Positions 8,080 to 17,342 of a DNA stretch of 64,000 nt are shown here, in pieces. Under the pieces are notes generated by a model, which had not been told where the DNA came from, did no database searches, and worked only from the letters and a program-made list of their open reading frames with translations. The translations under genes and the position numbers were made by a program. The stretch's first letter is position 1. The number at the start of each line of letters is the position of its first letter. This DNA is from Natrinema salifodinae (GTDB lineage Archaea > Halobacteriota > Halobacteria > Halobacteriales > Natrialbaceae), in assembly GCF_900110455.1 (NCBI RefSeq), contig NZ_FOIS01000001.1, forward strand, positions 992,001-1,056,000. Direction: 5' to 3'.

Positions 8080-10428
8080 TCAGTCCGACTCGCGAGTCCC
8101 GAGGACCGTGTCCGCTCCGAGGATGGCCTCACCCATGGCGAACGTTCGCGTCTGCAACGCGGTGTTGAGACCGAGGAACGCGTCCCCGCCGAGTGTGAAC
8201 TCGTCCTCGAGCGCGAGCACGCGGGCATCGACGTGGGCCGGCGTCTCGGTCTCGACGATTTCTTCGACAGCCGCCCGATGAGTGGCGGATTCGAAGGGGC
8301 CACAGAACAGGACGACCGAGCGGTCGCCCGTCAACATCGAGGCGTACTCCTGTTTGGCGGACTCGCCGTCGGCTCGGTCGAGATCGGTCGGATCGAGGAA
8401 AAACAGGCGGTGGCCCGTGCCGATATCACCGGCCGCGTGGTCGCCACCGTCTCCGGGTCCGGTTGCACGTGACGCCGTCTCGTCGCCGGACCGATCGGAG
8501 GCGGTTCGTCTCCGCCGGTCGGACGGTGTCCCGGTCACGGGTTCGGTCCGGTCGGGAGCTGCGTGTCGTAAGTAGAGCTCGAGCGTCGCCCGCAGGCCGG
8601 CTCTCGTCCCGCGTTTCGCGTACAGTTCGGGAGCGCGCGCCAGGTACTCTCGGCGAGCGCTCTCCGGCCAGTCACGATACGCGTCGGCGGCGAGCCAGTC
8701 TTCGAGCCAGGCGAGCGAGTCGCTCGGGACCCCGTGGGGGTCGAAGTAGCGACTGATGTGCTCGATTTCAGATTCGATCTCGACGAACGATGTTTCGAAG
8801 ACGGACAGGAACCGTTCGAGAAACGCGGCCGATCGATCGTCCGCCTGGTAGAGTTCCGGCAGATACCGAAGGTACGATTGACGGGGGCAGTAGGCCGTCG
8901 CGGAATCGACCACCGGAGCGGCGGTCGGAGTGCCGACGAGTTCGATGGCGACGTACAGATATCGCCCCGTCGCGTCCCGGAGCAGGATATCCGTGGGGTC
9001 GATCTCGTCGACGCGTGTCCACTCCGATTCGACGTGATCGACCAGCGTATCGCCGGCGGTCTGCTGCCACGAGCGGACTTCGGCGGGCGTGAGTCGATCG
9101 CTGCGCGCAGCCAGTTGGGCGGCAGCCGTCGTTGTGAGCTCCCAGATCGAGTCCACGTTCGCTGCTTGCAGCGTCGCGAGGACATCCAAATCGATGGGAG
9201 CAGTACTGGCACTGGTTTCGTTCCCGTCGGATTCAGCACCGGTAGACCGCTCTCCGGGCTCGGTGACGGCGGCCGCGGGCGGCTCGTCGGTCCCGGTGGT
9301 CGAGCCATCGACACTCGCCGCGGGTTCGGTGGCAGTGCTCTGCGGGTCGTCGGTATCGAACGGCAGCAGCGCCGGGTCATCGGTCGCGTGGTACCGAACG
9401 CGAACCTGGGTACTCGCCCCGGATCGAGCGAGTTCGAGCGCTAGTCGATGCCACTCGACGCCGTCAACTCCGGAATCGTACCGGTGCACTGCCAGTCCGA
9501 CGTGCCGGTCCCGATCCGGGTGCCGGGCGTACTCCGCGACCTCCCGCAGCGCGTAGCAGGTTCGGTCCGCGCTACCGAGCGCGTAGAAGATCCGCCCGTC
9601 TCGGGCACCATCCCCGGGAGATCGACTGACGAGTTGATCGCAGCCGGCCTCGAGTTCGTGGAGGCGGTGGAACTCACCGGTGGCGGAGTCGAACTCGAAC
9701 AGTCCGTGTTCGTTCCGTTCCCCGACCGTTCCGGCGAGCACGATCGTTCCCTGTGGAGCCGTGACGGCGGTCGGAACGAACTCCTCGCCGTCAGCAACGA
9801 ACGCGTCCGTCGGTACGGGATACGTTTCGTCCCGAATCTCTTGGTCGCCCCGAAACGCCCGAACGGTCGGCACTCCGTCGACGACATCGAGGACGTACGC
9901 CAGACCGTCCGCGACCGCGAGATCGGCTGGCGAATGGAGCTGCCGGTCGATGCAGCGGTCGCCGTCACCGAGACAGACGATCCGTTCGTCGCCGTCGAGC
10001 GCGTAGATCGTCCCGCCGTCGGAGGTGAGTTCGACCGGCTCTGTCGCTCGCGACCGCAGCGTCCCGGTCTCGCGGCGGCGCCGAGGAGAGATCGTCACGA
10101 TCGTCCCGTCGGCGTCGTTGACGACGAACACTCGGTTGTCGCTGGCACAGACGGCGCGGGGCGACTCGATCGAAATCTCGTCGCCGTCGAGCAGGCGCTG
10201 TCTGGCATCGGCGGTCGGATCGTATCGATACAGCGCCCCTGACGGGTCGATGGTGTAGAGCAGCCCCGTCGGGTCGACGGCGAGATCGACGATCGAGGAG
10301 CCGAGGCTCGACTCGCGGATCGTCGTCGTCCGTGCGAGGGAGATGCCGCCATCGGCCACCTCGACGTTCCGAGTCGTCCACTCGGCCCAGTCGGATTCAC
10401 TCGTCGTCGTCGCGTACGAGAATTCCAC
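8080..10428 (-). CDS. beta-propeller fused to gpI-like phage tail protein
   Basis: This 782-residue protein is the last gene of the contractile injection operon. Residues 1-350 contain repeated short beta units with GLLYTIDP-, RVFVVND- and IYALDGD-type strands, suggesting a beta-propeller. A Ser/Thr/Pro/Glu linker spans 360-412. Residues 513-620 are a tail protein I domain (PRQSYLRYLPELYQADD, then FLSVFETSFVEIESEIEHI, FDPHGVPSD and ELYAKRGTRAGL), which in phages joins baseplate wedges to fibres. A second charged linker (about 625-672) leads to a conserved C-terminal domain that ends in repeated LG/T motifs. It starts with GTG two bases after the preceding gene. The propeller may bind a target-cell ligand or an anchor partner; this is inference. 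Confidence 0.85.
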   Translation of the reverse strand: MEFSYATTTSESDWAEWTTRNVEVADGGISLARTTTIRESSLGSSIVDLAVDPTGLLYTIDPSGALYRYDPTADARQRLLDGDEISIESPRAVCASDNRVFVVNDADGTIVTISPRRRRETGTLRSRATEPVELTSDGGTIYALDGDERIVCLGDGDRCIDRQLHSPADLAVADGLAYVLDVVDGVPTVRAFRGDQEIRDETYPVPTDAFVADGEEFVPTAVTAPQGTIVLAGTVGERNEHGLFEFDSATGEFHRLHELEAGCDQLVSRSPGDGARDGRIFYALGSADRTCYALREVAEYARHPDRDRHVGLAVHRYDSGVDGVEWHRLALELARSGASTQVRVRYHATDDPALLPFDTDDPQSTATEPAASVDGSTTGTDEPPAAAVTEPGERSTGAESDGNETSASTAPIDLDVLATLQAANVDSIWELTTTAAAQLAARSDRLTPAEVRSWQQTAGDTLVDHVESEWTRVDEIDPTDILLRDATGRYLYVAIELVGTPTAAPVVDSATAYCPRQSYLRYLPELYQADDRSAAFLERFLSVFETSFVEIESEIEHISRYFDPHGVPSDSLAWLEDWLAADAYRDWPESARREYLARAPELYAKRGTRAGLRATLELYLRHAAPDRTEPVTGTPSDRRRRTASDRSGDETASRATGPGDGGDHAAGDIGTGHRLFFLDPTDLDRADGESAKQEYASMLTGDRSVVLFCGPFESATHRAAVEEIVETETPAHVDARVLALEDEFTLGGDAFLGLNTALQTRTFAMGEAILGADTVLGTRESD

Positions 10429-10430
10429 TG

Positions 10431-12383
10431 TCAGCGCCCTCCGTCGTCCGTCATCGTCAGGTCCACGGTCACGTCTTCGACGGCGAACAGCGACGTTTCA
10501 TCGATCAACACGGTTCGTTCGTCGATGGTCGTGCCACCGTGGGCGGTGACCGTCACGTCGGTCACGCGGTCGATCGCGTCGAGTTCGCCGACCACAGCAG
10601 CCAGTTCCGATCCGTCGAGCGCGCGTCCGAACGGCCATCCGTCGCCGTCGTACCCGTACAGCGGGTGGAGATAGGACGTGACGGCCTCGGTGACGTCCGC
10701 TTCGTACCCCCCACTGGTGTACCGGGGACGAGTGCGCCCTGCGACGGTGAGTTCGAGCCGGACGTACCGCGGGCCGGTCACGTGGACGCGGTCCGTCAGC
10801 AGGGTTCGCTCTCGAAGGTGTCGCCGGACGGACTCGAGAAAGCCCTCACTCGGGTCCGGATTAGGAACGTCGGGTGGCGCGTACGGGACGACGACCACGG
10901 TGGTTCGGTCACCGTCGATCGAGACGTTCGTCCGGCTAATTCGAAGTCCGGGCGTCCGCGAGGCGAGGTGTCGATAGTCGCTCTCGGTGACCGCGCGAGA
11001 TGGCCGCCTGAGATCACGCCTGGCGCGTCGAAGGGTTGCCTCGATCGTCTCGTAGTCGGTGCCGCCGCTGGCTGCACGCAACGGGGTGACGTCGATGTCG
11101 GCCGGCGAGACGTCTGCCGGCAGTTGCGTACTCGAGTCCGTGAACTGCCAGACTGCGGTCGACGAGACGTTTCCTTCCTCGCCGCCGCCGTAGACGTAAT
11201 CAGCGGTGATCGTCGCGTCCGGTGCCGGGACACGACCGGCATCGCCATCGCCGAACGTCACGCGGCCACGCTCTCGGTCGAGTACGTAGTGTGGATCGTC
11301 GGGCCCCGACGCGTCGAAGTCGGAGACCTCGACGAACCGGTGACCGTCGACGCGTATCGTGGCCGAGAGGATCGGCCGGTTCGCGAACGCGTACGTCTGC
11401 CCGTCGAGTCTCGCCGATGCGTCCGTCCCGTTCGCGTTCCCCTCGGGAGACAATCGCTCGTCGGCGACCGATGCGGCGTGGCTGGCGGTGACGACGTTCG
11501 TCCTGATCGCGTCGACCTGTGGCGGAATCTCGTGGCCTGGCGTCTCGACGCGACACCGCACCCAGACGTAGTCGTCCGCTCCGTCGATCGGAAACTCGCA
11601 GTTCCGAGCCGGTGGCGGCGACGGAGTGGTGGCTCCGGCGAGTTCGATCGAGCCGCCCTCGTACAGGGCGTTCGTTTCGTCCTCAGCGACTGAGAGCGAT
11701 CGCCACCGCCCATCCCCGGGGTCGCGGTACTCCCAGGCGAGTTCGACCGACGGAGTAATCGTGACGGACCGATCCCCGGAGACCGGCGCTGGCTCCGGGA
11801 GATTGGCGTCGTGGTAGTCGATCGAGAGCGTGAGCCGGTCGGCGCTCTCGAACGGGTCGTAATCGAAGCCCAGATAGACGGCGTCACCTCGAGCGACGTC
11901 GTCGCCGAAGGGACGATAGAACATCCCGTCGGTCCGGTTCGCTTCCCCGTGTTCGGTCGATCCCGTTTCGTCGACGGTGACCACCCGCTCGATGGTGGCA
12001 GCGGTGAGAACCACCGTCCGGTCGGTCTCGAATCGATAGACGTCGCCGGTGCCATCGGTGACGGCCAGGCGCGTTCCGGCCGGCAGGCGTTCTCCCGTCG
12101 CCGCTGCGGGCGGCGACAGCTCAACCGCGGCCGTCGCCGGGGTCGGCGGACGACGGTCGTACCCGATCAGTCGCAGGTACTTCTCGCGGTGTTCGTCGGT
12201 GATCTGATCGAGTTGGTAGGTGTGCGTCTCGGTAAGCCAGGCGAGCACCTCGAGGATGGTGATTCCCGGATCGTGCGGGTTGAAGTCGGTCCACTCGTCC
12301 GAGTACGCCGGAATCCGTTTTTTCGCCTGTTCGAGCAACTCCTCGTACTCCCTATCGTCGAGATCTGGTACGTCGATTCCCAT
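10431..12383 (-). CDS. gpJ-like baseplate assembly protein (second wedge copy)
   Basis: This 650-residue protein is a putative baseplate wedge component related to phage P2 gpJ and T4 gp6/gp7. Near the N-terminus, YSDEWTDFNPHDPGITILEVLAW is the classic opening of the eCIS wedge protein; beta-rich insertions follow. The C-terminal third contains the J domain (LRRPSRAVTESDYRHLA, VVVVPYAPPD, then SYLHPLYGYDGDGWPFG). The YLHP-x-GDGW-FG segment is shared with the 1075-residue paralogue upstream, so the two are a heterodimeric or successive wedge pair. The start is ATG 12381-12383, six bases after the 39-residue gene. Confidence 0.88.
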   Translation of the reverse strand: MGIDVPDLDDREYEELLEQAKKRIPAYSDEWTDFNPHDPGITILEVLAWLTETHTYQLDQITDEHREKYLRLIGYDRRPPTPATAAVELSPPAAATGERLPAGTRLAVTDGTGDVYRFETDRTVVLTAATIERVVTVDETGSTEHGEANRTDGMFYRPFGDDVARGDAVYLGFDYDPFESADRLTLSIDYHDANLPEPAPVSGDRSVTITPSVELAWEYRDPGDGRWRSLSVAEDETNALYEGGSIELAGATTPSPPPARNCEFPIDGADDYVWVRCRVETPGHEIPPQVDAIRTNVVTASHAASVADERLSPEGNANGTDASARLDGQTYAFANRPILSATIRVDGHRFVEVSDFDASGPDDPHYVLDRERGRVTFGDGDAGRVPAPDATITADYVYGGGEEGNVSSTAVWQFTDSSTQLPADVSPADIDVTPLRAASGGTDYETIEATLRRARRDLRRPSRAVTESDYRHLASRTPGLRISRTNVSIDGDRTTVVVVPYAPPDVPNPDPSEGFLESVRRHLRERTLLTDRVHVTGPRYVRLELTVAGRTRPRYTSGGYEADVTEAVTSYLHPLYGYDGDGWPFGRALDGSELAAVVGELDAIDRVTDVTVTAHGGTTIDERTVLIDETSLFAVEDVTVDLTMTDDGGR

Positions 12384-12389
12384 ATCGTA

Positions 12390-12509
12390 TCACCTCTGGC
12401 CGCCCGTTCGACGGGGTGAGCGGCGAGCCCGTGATTCCGTTCTGTCGTCGATCGCGGCTTCGGTTGACAGCCGTCCGCGTTTTCGCCGCGACGGTCCCGG
12501 ACGCGTCAT
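12390..12509 (-). CDS. 39-residue Arg-rich protein, coupled inside baseplate operon
   Basis: An ATG at 12507-12509 overlaps the TAA stop of the 1075-residue gpJ-like gene (TAATG) and reads 39 codons to TGA at 12390-12392. The product is strongly basic (MTRPGPSRRKRGRLSTEAA... ending RRTGGQR), unlike the acidic haloarchaeal proteome. The frame fills the whole gap between the two wedge genes, leaving six bases before the next start. That supports a real coupled gene, although a basic peptide could also be a chance frame in GC-rich DNA. No homology is recognised. Confidence 0.45.
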   Translation of the reverse strand: MTRPGPSRRKRGRLSTEAAIDDRTESRARRSPRRTGGQR

Positions 12510-15500
12510 TACGTCGTCTCCTCCACGGTGACGGTGATCCGGTGAGAGCCGTTGCAGACGAGCGTGTCTCGTGGGAGCGAGCGGTGGGTCCCGTGTTCCG
12601 ACAGCGACCACCGTTCGCCGCCGGTCTCGATCGTGACGTCGAATTCGAGCACCTCGGCGACGGAATCGACGCCGGCGACGACCTCGGAGAGGTCGTCGAT
12701 ATCCGGGACGACACCGAAGTCCCAGCCGTCCCCATCGTTCCCCCGCAAGGGATGGAGATACTGGTCGAGACGACGCTCGACCGCGCCTTTGAGCAAGGAG
12801 ATGCTCTTGACGGTGGTCGCGTGGAGCGTCATCTCGATCGATAGCTCACCGTATCCCGGTCCGCGGACGACGATGTCCGCGTCGTCGGCGGCGACGAGCG
12901 ACGCCGGTGCGTGGTCGGACAACGTCTCGCGGACACGATGTTTGAGCTCCATCGACGGGACCGGCTTCTCCCGTTCGGTCTGTGGAACGATCAGCACCGT
13001 CACGCGCGAGCCGTCGCCCGCCCCGAGATCGGGATCGCACGTAACCCGGGCCAGTTCCGGGAACGCAGCTTTGGCGACCTGTTCGTAGTCACGAGGGGTT
13101 ACCGCCCTGCCGCGGTGTTTGAGTCGGTTCGTCGAGCGCGCGACGAGCGTCTCGGTCGATTCGACGTCGGCGCCGCCGTCGGCCGGCGTCGGGTTCGACA
13201 CCGACTCCACCAGGGCGACCGAACTCTTCAGATCGGATACCGTCTCGGCCTCGACGTTGCCGTCGCTTCCCCCACCAGTAGTATACGTGGCCCGTACGTT
13301 GTCCTGGCCGGCCGGCGGAATCGCGCCGTTGGTCCCGTCTCCGAACTCGACGACGCCGAGCGTTTGATTGACGACGTAGTGTCTGTCGGTCGGCTCCGAA
13401 TCGAGGAAGTCGGCGACTGCGGTCCAGCGGACCCAGAACGCGGTGAGTTCCTCCCGCGAGTTATACTCGGGTTCGACGACCGACGGGTTCTCAGCGATCA
13501 GTTCGCGGCGCTGTCCGGCCGGCAGGGTCGACAGTTCGTCTACCCACACATCAATGTCGATTACGGGGGCGTGCGCGCACCTGAACGACTGGTCGTGGGA
13601 ACCGTCGCTGGAGCCGAGTGTCTCGTCCTCGATCGTGACGGTGTTGTACGCCCACTGCGTGTTCGGATAGATCCCTTCGAGAACGGGCGGGGTCGTCGTC
13701 CGCTCGCTCGCGACGTCGGCCGGAACCGATTCCGCCGCGGGTTCGGTTCGGCCAGCGGGCTCCGAATCCGGTGTGACCGACTCCACTCGAGCGCCGTGAC
13801 GACCGCGATCGATAGCGAACTCGTTTTTGGTCACGCGGGCGCGGATCCAGTGGCGCTTCCGGTCGAACAACTCGACTGCGGTCGTCGAGTCGGGAAACGT
13901 GAGCGTGACGATCCCCCGTTCGGTCAGTCCACCGGTTCGGTCGTGGGCGTCGAGCTTTGCCCACTCGGATCCGGCAGCGTCGACGCAGTACTCCCACTGG
14001 ACTCCGGGATCGAACGACTGTGGATAGGTCGTGTCCGTAACCGGGACGAACAGCGTCAGCGGGCCGTTCTCCAGTACGTCGTCGAACCCGAAGTACAGCG
14101 CCTGGCGGGCGTCGGGCGTCTCGACGAACGGCGAAAACGCGCCCGGCCGGTTCGTGAGATCGTCGCTGTAGGCGGCATTGTTGTAGCTAAATACGGTTTC
14201 GAACGACTGGGCACCGCGGTCGTAGTGAACGCTGACGTCGCCGAACGCCGGCGCGTCGGGTTCGTCGACGAGCGCTCCGCGGCCCCCCTCACTCGTCACC
14301 TCGAACGACGGCTGGCCGTAATTGCCGCTGACCAGGCGGGCGCGGATCCAGACGTTCTCGTGCCCCGAGACCGTCGTAGGCGAAACGTCGTCCGGGACTT
14401 CGAATCGAACGACACCGGGAGTCCGAAGCGCGTCAGTTCCGTCCTCAATCGAATCCAATCGCGTCCACCCGTCACCGTTCCAGTACTCCCAGGAGAGTCT
14501 CGGAGACCCGCCGAGGACGCCGATACCGTCGGCTCCGGAGAGACCGGCTGTCGCCGCGTCGGCATCCCTACTCGAGGCCGTGACATCGTTCTCGTCGCTC
14601 GCCGCGTCGTCGGTCGGCGGCGAGACGAACTCGAGGTCCACGACGCCGCCGAGTTTTGTGAACGCCTCCTGGCAGGCCACGTAGAACGTCGCCGGCGGGT
14701 GTGGAATCCGACCGAACGGTCTGATGGGGCCATCGTCCGGCGAAAGCGGCACGTCGTTCGACAACAGCATGTCCGGGTCCAATCCGCCCTCCCGACCGGC
14801 GCTGGCGACGTGTACTGACAGCGACTCGATCGTCGTCGAGAGAACGCTCGACTCGCGGTCGTCGATAGAACACCGAACCCACCGGCTCTCGACGCCGTTG
14901 ACTTCGCGTTCGACCGTCGTTCCGGGGAGACGAAACGTCCGTTCGACACTGCTCTCGTTTCCGTTCCCGTTCCCGTTCGCCTGGCCCACCGTCGTCGAGC
15001 CGGACTGTAACCGTTCCTGAAGCGCCTCGACTCCGATTTCGGTGTCTCCACGGCGTCCGTCCGACGGGTGGACAAGCTCGTACCACCCTTCGTTCCCGTC
15101 CGCGTCCTCGCCGTAGTACTCCCAGACGGTCGCCTCGAAAAACCGTTCGGCGTCGCCAGCGGTCTCGACCGAGAGCGATAGCGACGAGCCTGCCTCGAGA
15201 TTGAGCGCGGCCTCGTTTCCCAGATAGAGGACGTGCGATTGCAGGTTTTTTCCGGTGAATAGTTCGGTCGATTCCGCTTCGAGGACGTCGCTGTGATCGA
15301 CGATGACGTCGGCACCCGGGTTGACGCCGACGACGTCCGTCAAACGAGCGGGCGTCGCCTCGAAGCCACCGTCCTGTGGGAGTTCGAATAGATGCGAATC
15401 ACCGCCGGCCGGATCGGCAATCGCCTGCGTTCCACCCGGAATCGGCACGTTTCTATCGATATCCGTCGAGATACGGAACGTGAGTGGCGTTCTCGCTGCC

Positions 15501-15736
15501 TGTGGTGGACAGCGATCGAAGTCGAGCGCGTCCAGAAAAGCGAGTAGGTGTTGCGCCGGAACTTCGTTCAGGCGCTTCCGAGTGTCGGCCTCGAACGACG
15601 AGAAGATCCGTAACAGCGTTCGCCCGACGTCGCTCGTGTTCGGATCCCACGTCTCGGTATACGCGTCAGCGCGTTCGAGTAGCGTCTCGAACAGTTCCTC
15701 CTGATTCCGCTCGTCGATGATCGGTTCGTCGTTCAT
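12509..15736 (-). CDS. gpJ-like baseplate assembly protein (large wedge copy)
   Basis: This 1075-residue protein is the large wedge protein of the contractile particle (Pvc11/Afp11-type, T4 gp6-like). The N-terminus contains the family pattern PNTSDVGRTLLRIFSSFEAD and LAFLDALDFDRCPPQAARTP. The middle holds several repeated beta domains that look like successive discoidin- or Ig-like insertions (LSWEYWNGDGWTRL, WEYCVDAAGSEWAKL, each followed by VWIRARLV- or HWIRARVT-type strands). The J domain is at about 850-1040 (HRGRAVTPRDYEQVAK, YLHPLRGNDGDGWDFG). The start ATG overlaps the stop of the 43-residue gene by ATGA. Confidence 0.9.
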   Translation of the reverse strand: MNDEPIIDERNQEELFETLLERADAYTETWDPNTSDVGRTLLRIFSSFEADTRKRLNEVPAQHLLAFLDALDFDRCPPQAARTPLTFRISTDIDRNVPIPGGTQAIADPAGGDSHLFELPQDGGFEATPARLTDVVGVNPGADVIVDHSDVLEAESTELFTGKNLQSHVLYLGNEAALNLEAGSSLSLSVETAGDAERFFEATVWEYYGEDADGNEGWYELVHPSDGRRGDTEIGVEALQERLQSGSTTVGQANGNGNGNESSVERTFRLPGTTVEREVNGVESRWVRCSIDDRESSVLSTTIESLSVHVASAGREGGLDPDMLLSNDVPLSPDDGPIRPFGRIPHPPATFYVACQEAFTKLGGVVDLEFVSPPTDDAASDENDVTASSRDADAATAGLSGADGIGVLGGSPRLSWEYWNGDGWTRLDSIEDGTDALRTPGVVRFEVPDDVSPTTVSGHENVWIRARLVSGNYGQPSFEVTSEGGRGALVDEPDAPAFGDVSVHYDRGAQSFETVFSYNNAAYSDDLTNRPGAFSPFVETPDARQALYFGFDDVLENGPLTLFVPVTDTTYPQSFDPGVQWEYCVDAAGSEWAKLDAHDRTGGLTERGIVTLTFPDSTTAVELFDRKRHWIRARVTKNEFAIDRGRHGARVESVTPDSEPAGRTEPAAESVPADVASERTTTPPVLEGIYPNTQWAYNTVTIEDETLGSSDGSHDQSFRCAHAPVIDIDVWVDELSTLPAGQRRELIAENPSVVEPEYNSREELTAFWVRWTAVADFLDSEPTDRHYVVNQTLGVVEFGDGTNGAIPPAGQDNVRATYTTGGGSDGNVEAETVSDLKSSVALVESVSNPTPADGGADVESTETLVARSTNRLKHRGRAVTPRDYEQVAKAAFPELARVTCDPDLGAGDGSRVTVLIVPQTEREKPVPSMELKHRVRETLSDHAPASLVAADDADIVVRGPGYGELSIEMTLHATTVKSISLLKGAVERRLDQYLHPLRGNDGDGWDFGVVPDIDDLSEVVAGVDSVAEVLEFDVTIETGGERWSLSEHGTHRSLPRDTLVCNGSHRITVTVEETT

Positions 15737-15864
15737 GGCGCCACGACCCTCCGTCCGAGGACACCGATCGGCGGCCGACCGACGACCGTCCGGGTCGATC
15801 GAACCGTGTCTACCTCGGGTTCGGCTCGTATCGGTTCCAGTGCGTCCATTTTCGGATCACCCAT
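15733..15864 (-). CDS. 43-residue small protein between gp25 and gpJ
   Basis: An open frame begins with ATG 15862-15864, inside the last codons of the gp25 gene, and ends with TGA at 15733-15735. That stop overlaps the start codon of the following 1075-residue gene (ATGA). Both ends are therefore translationally coupled, which is strong evidence for a real gene. The 43 residues (MGDPKMDALEPIRAEPEVDT, then a basic VVGRPPIGVLGRRVV tail) show no recognised domain. It may be a small linker or chaperone of the wedge. An internal ATG five codons in is an alternative start. Confidence 0.65.
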   Translation of the reverse strand: MGDPKMDALEPIRAEPEVDTVRSTRTVVGRPPIGVLGRRVVAP

Positions 15865-16255
15865 CTCCTTCCGTGATGTGAAACGGATAGACCATGTTCG
15901 CCAGGCTGTTCGTCGTCCGAACGCGGTAGTCGATCTCGATCAGAATTCTGTTCGGATCCTCGGCGTCGGTTCTGGCGGTAAGGTCCTCGACGTCGATCCG
16001 CGGCTCCCAGCGCACGAGCGCCTCGCGGACGCTACTCTCGATGAGATTCAGCGTCGACGGCGACGCGGACGAGTAGACGTGATCGTGGATGTCACAGCCG
16101 AACTCCGGGCGCATGATGCGCTCGCCTTTCGCCGTTCCGAGGATGATTCTGATCGCTTCCCGAATGTCGGCTTCGGCGTCGGAAAGTTCGATGTCGCCAC
16201 GCTGGTCTGACGTAACCGGGTACTGCCACCCGGTTCCGAGGAAGTCGTCCGCCAC
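15857..16255 (-). CDS. gp25/GPW baseplate wedge protein
   Basis: This 132-residue protein belongs to the gp25/gpW family, the small wedge protein that helps trigger sheath contraction. The diagnostic motif WEPRIDVEDL (the conserved EPR) is at about residues 86-95, preceded by REAIRIILGTAKGERIMRPEFG. It begins with a GTG at 16253-16255, four bases after the PAAR stop, and overlaps the next small gene by eight bases. The family motif implies that a contractile sheath exists or existed, although none is encoded in this window. Confidence 0.93.
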   Translation of the reverse strand: MADDFLGTGWQYPVTSDQRGDIELSDAEADIREAIRIILGTAKGERIMRPEFGCDIHDHVYSSASPSTLNLIESSVREALVRWEPRIDVEDLTARTDAEDPNRILIEIDYRVRTTNSLANMVYPFHITEGDG

Positions 16256-16258
16256 GGT

Positions 16259-16549
16259 TCACCCGATGTGAACGGTTGGACAGCCGCCAACGATCGTGTT
16301 TGGCGGCCCATTCTCGATTATTTTGTCGCCCATCCTCGCCGCCGGCAGTTTGTTGATCAACACGCTCTCGCTTCCCATCGCGACGGTACCGCCGACGTGC
16401 GGGACGGCCCCCGACGTCAGCGGACAGGTGTGAACGTCTGCGCCGGCGCGCCACGCTGGGCGCTTTCCTATCAACACGTTCGGACTCGCGGTACCGGTCA
16501 GCGGCGTTCCGTGTGCGGTCGCATCGCCAAGTCTTGCTGCGGGTTTCAT
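16259..16549 (-). CDS. PAAR-motif spike-tip protein
   Basis: This 96-residue protein is a PAAR-repeat cone that caps the spike of contractile machines and binds a metal ion with His/Cys. The opening KPAARLGDATAHGTP and the later LINKLPAARMGDKI are the two PAAR-type repeats; HTCPL and GGCPTVHIG supply likely metal ligands. There is no C-terminal effector extension, so cargo would have to ride elsewhere. It lies between the spike gene and gp25 in the usual order. Confidence 0.93.
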   Translation of the reverse strand: MKPAARLGDATAHGTPLTGTASPNVLIGKRPAWRAGADVHTCPLTSGAVPHVGGTVAMGSESVLINKLPAARMGDKIIENGPPNTIVGGCPTVHIG

Positions 16550-16604
16550 GTATCGATCAGCTGGTTCGTTCTCTCGTCCGTGTCTGTCGCAGTCGATTTG
16601 TCTC

Positions 16605-17342
16605 TCAGTTCAGTTGAATAATGGCGCCGCGGATCGTCAACGGTCCCGTCGAATCGATCCCCATCAGTCCGCTGCTCGAAATATCTAGCCGGGCCTTGCT
16701 CGACAGTTCGATCGTGTTCTTGCTCGAGATCGTGACGTCCGTGCCACCGGCGATTTCGACCGACTTCGATCCATCGATCGTGACGTTCGGGGCCGACAGA
16801 TCGAGTTCGTCGTCGGCGGCGATCGAAATCCGTCCCTTCGAGGAGTCGAGCGTGATGGTGTTGTCCCCCCGGTCGTCGCTGATCGTGATCGTCTCTACGC
16901 CGTTCGAATCGTCGACGATGATCTCGTGTCCGTCGCTCGTTCGGATCGTAATGCTCCCGTCGTCGCCGTCGTCGAACGCGATCGTATGTTCGCTTCGCGA
17001 CCGGATCTCGCGAATATCGTTGTTCCCGGCGTTTCGCCGTGGTGGCTTTTGCGCTCCGTTCCAGAGTGACCCGACGACGTACGGATTGTGGATGTCCCCG
17101 TTCTCGAACGCGACGAGCACCTCCTCGTCGACCTCGGGCAGAAAGTACGTCCCGTACTCGTCGCCCGCCATCGGTGCGGCGAGCCTGGCCCAGTGGCTCT
17201 CGTCGTCCGTATCTCGCCACGGGAACCGGAGCTTTACGCGACCCAGGTCTTTCGGATCCTCGTTGTCGGTAACGATGCCGACGACGACACCCTGAATACC
17301 GCCCTCGGAGGTCTCGCCGTCGAAGATGCCCGGATCGCTCAC
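16605..17342 (-). CDS. gpV/gp5-like spike protein
   Basis: This 245-residue protein corresponds to the baseplate assembly protein V or gp5/VgrG spike. An OB-fold domain (VVVGIVTDNEDPKDLGRVKL, PEVDEEVLVAFENGDIHNPY) covers roughly residues 15-115. A C-terminal triple-stranded beta-helix (about 125-240) is made of short repeated strands such as SITIRTSDGHEI, TITLDSSKG and VEIAGGTDVTISS. It begins with a GTG that overlaps the stop of the gpD-like gene (GTGA). No lysozyme domain is inserted, fitting an archaeal host or target without murein. Confidence 0.93.
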   Translation of the reverse strand: MSDPGIFDGETSEGGIQGVVVGIVTDNEDPKDLGRVKLRFPWRDTDDESHWARLAAPMAGDEYGTYFLPEVDEEVLVAFENGDIHNPYVVGSLWNGAQKPPRRNAGNNDIREIRSRSEHTIAFDDGDDGSITIRTSDGHEIIVDDSNGVETITISDDRGDNTITLDSSKGRISIAADDELDLSAPNVTIDGSKSVEIAGGTDVTISSKNTIELSSKARLDISSSGLMGIDSTGPLTIRGAIIQLN

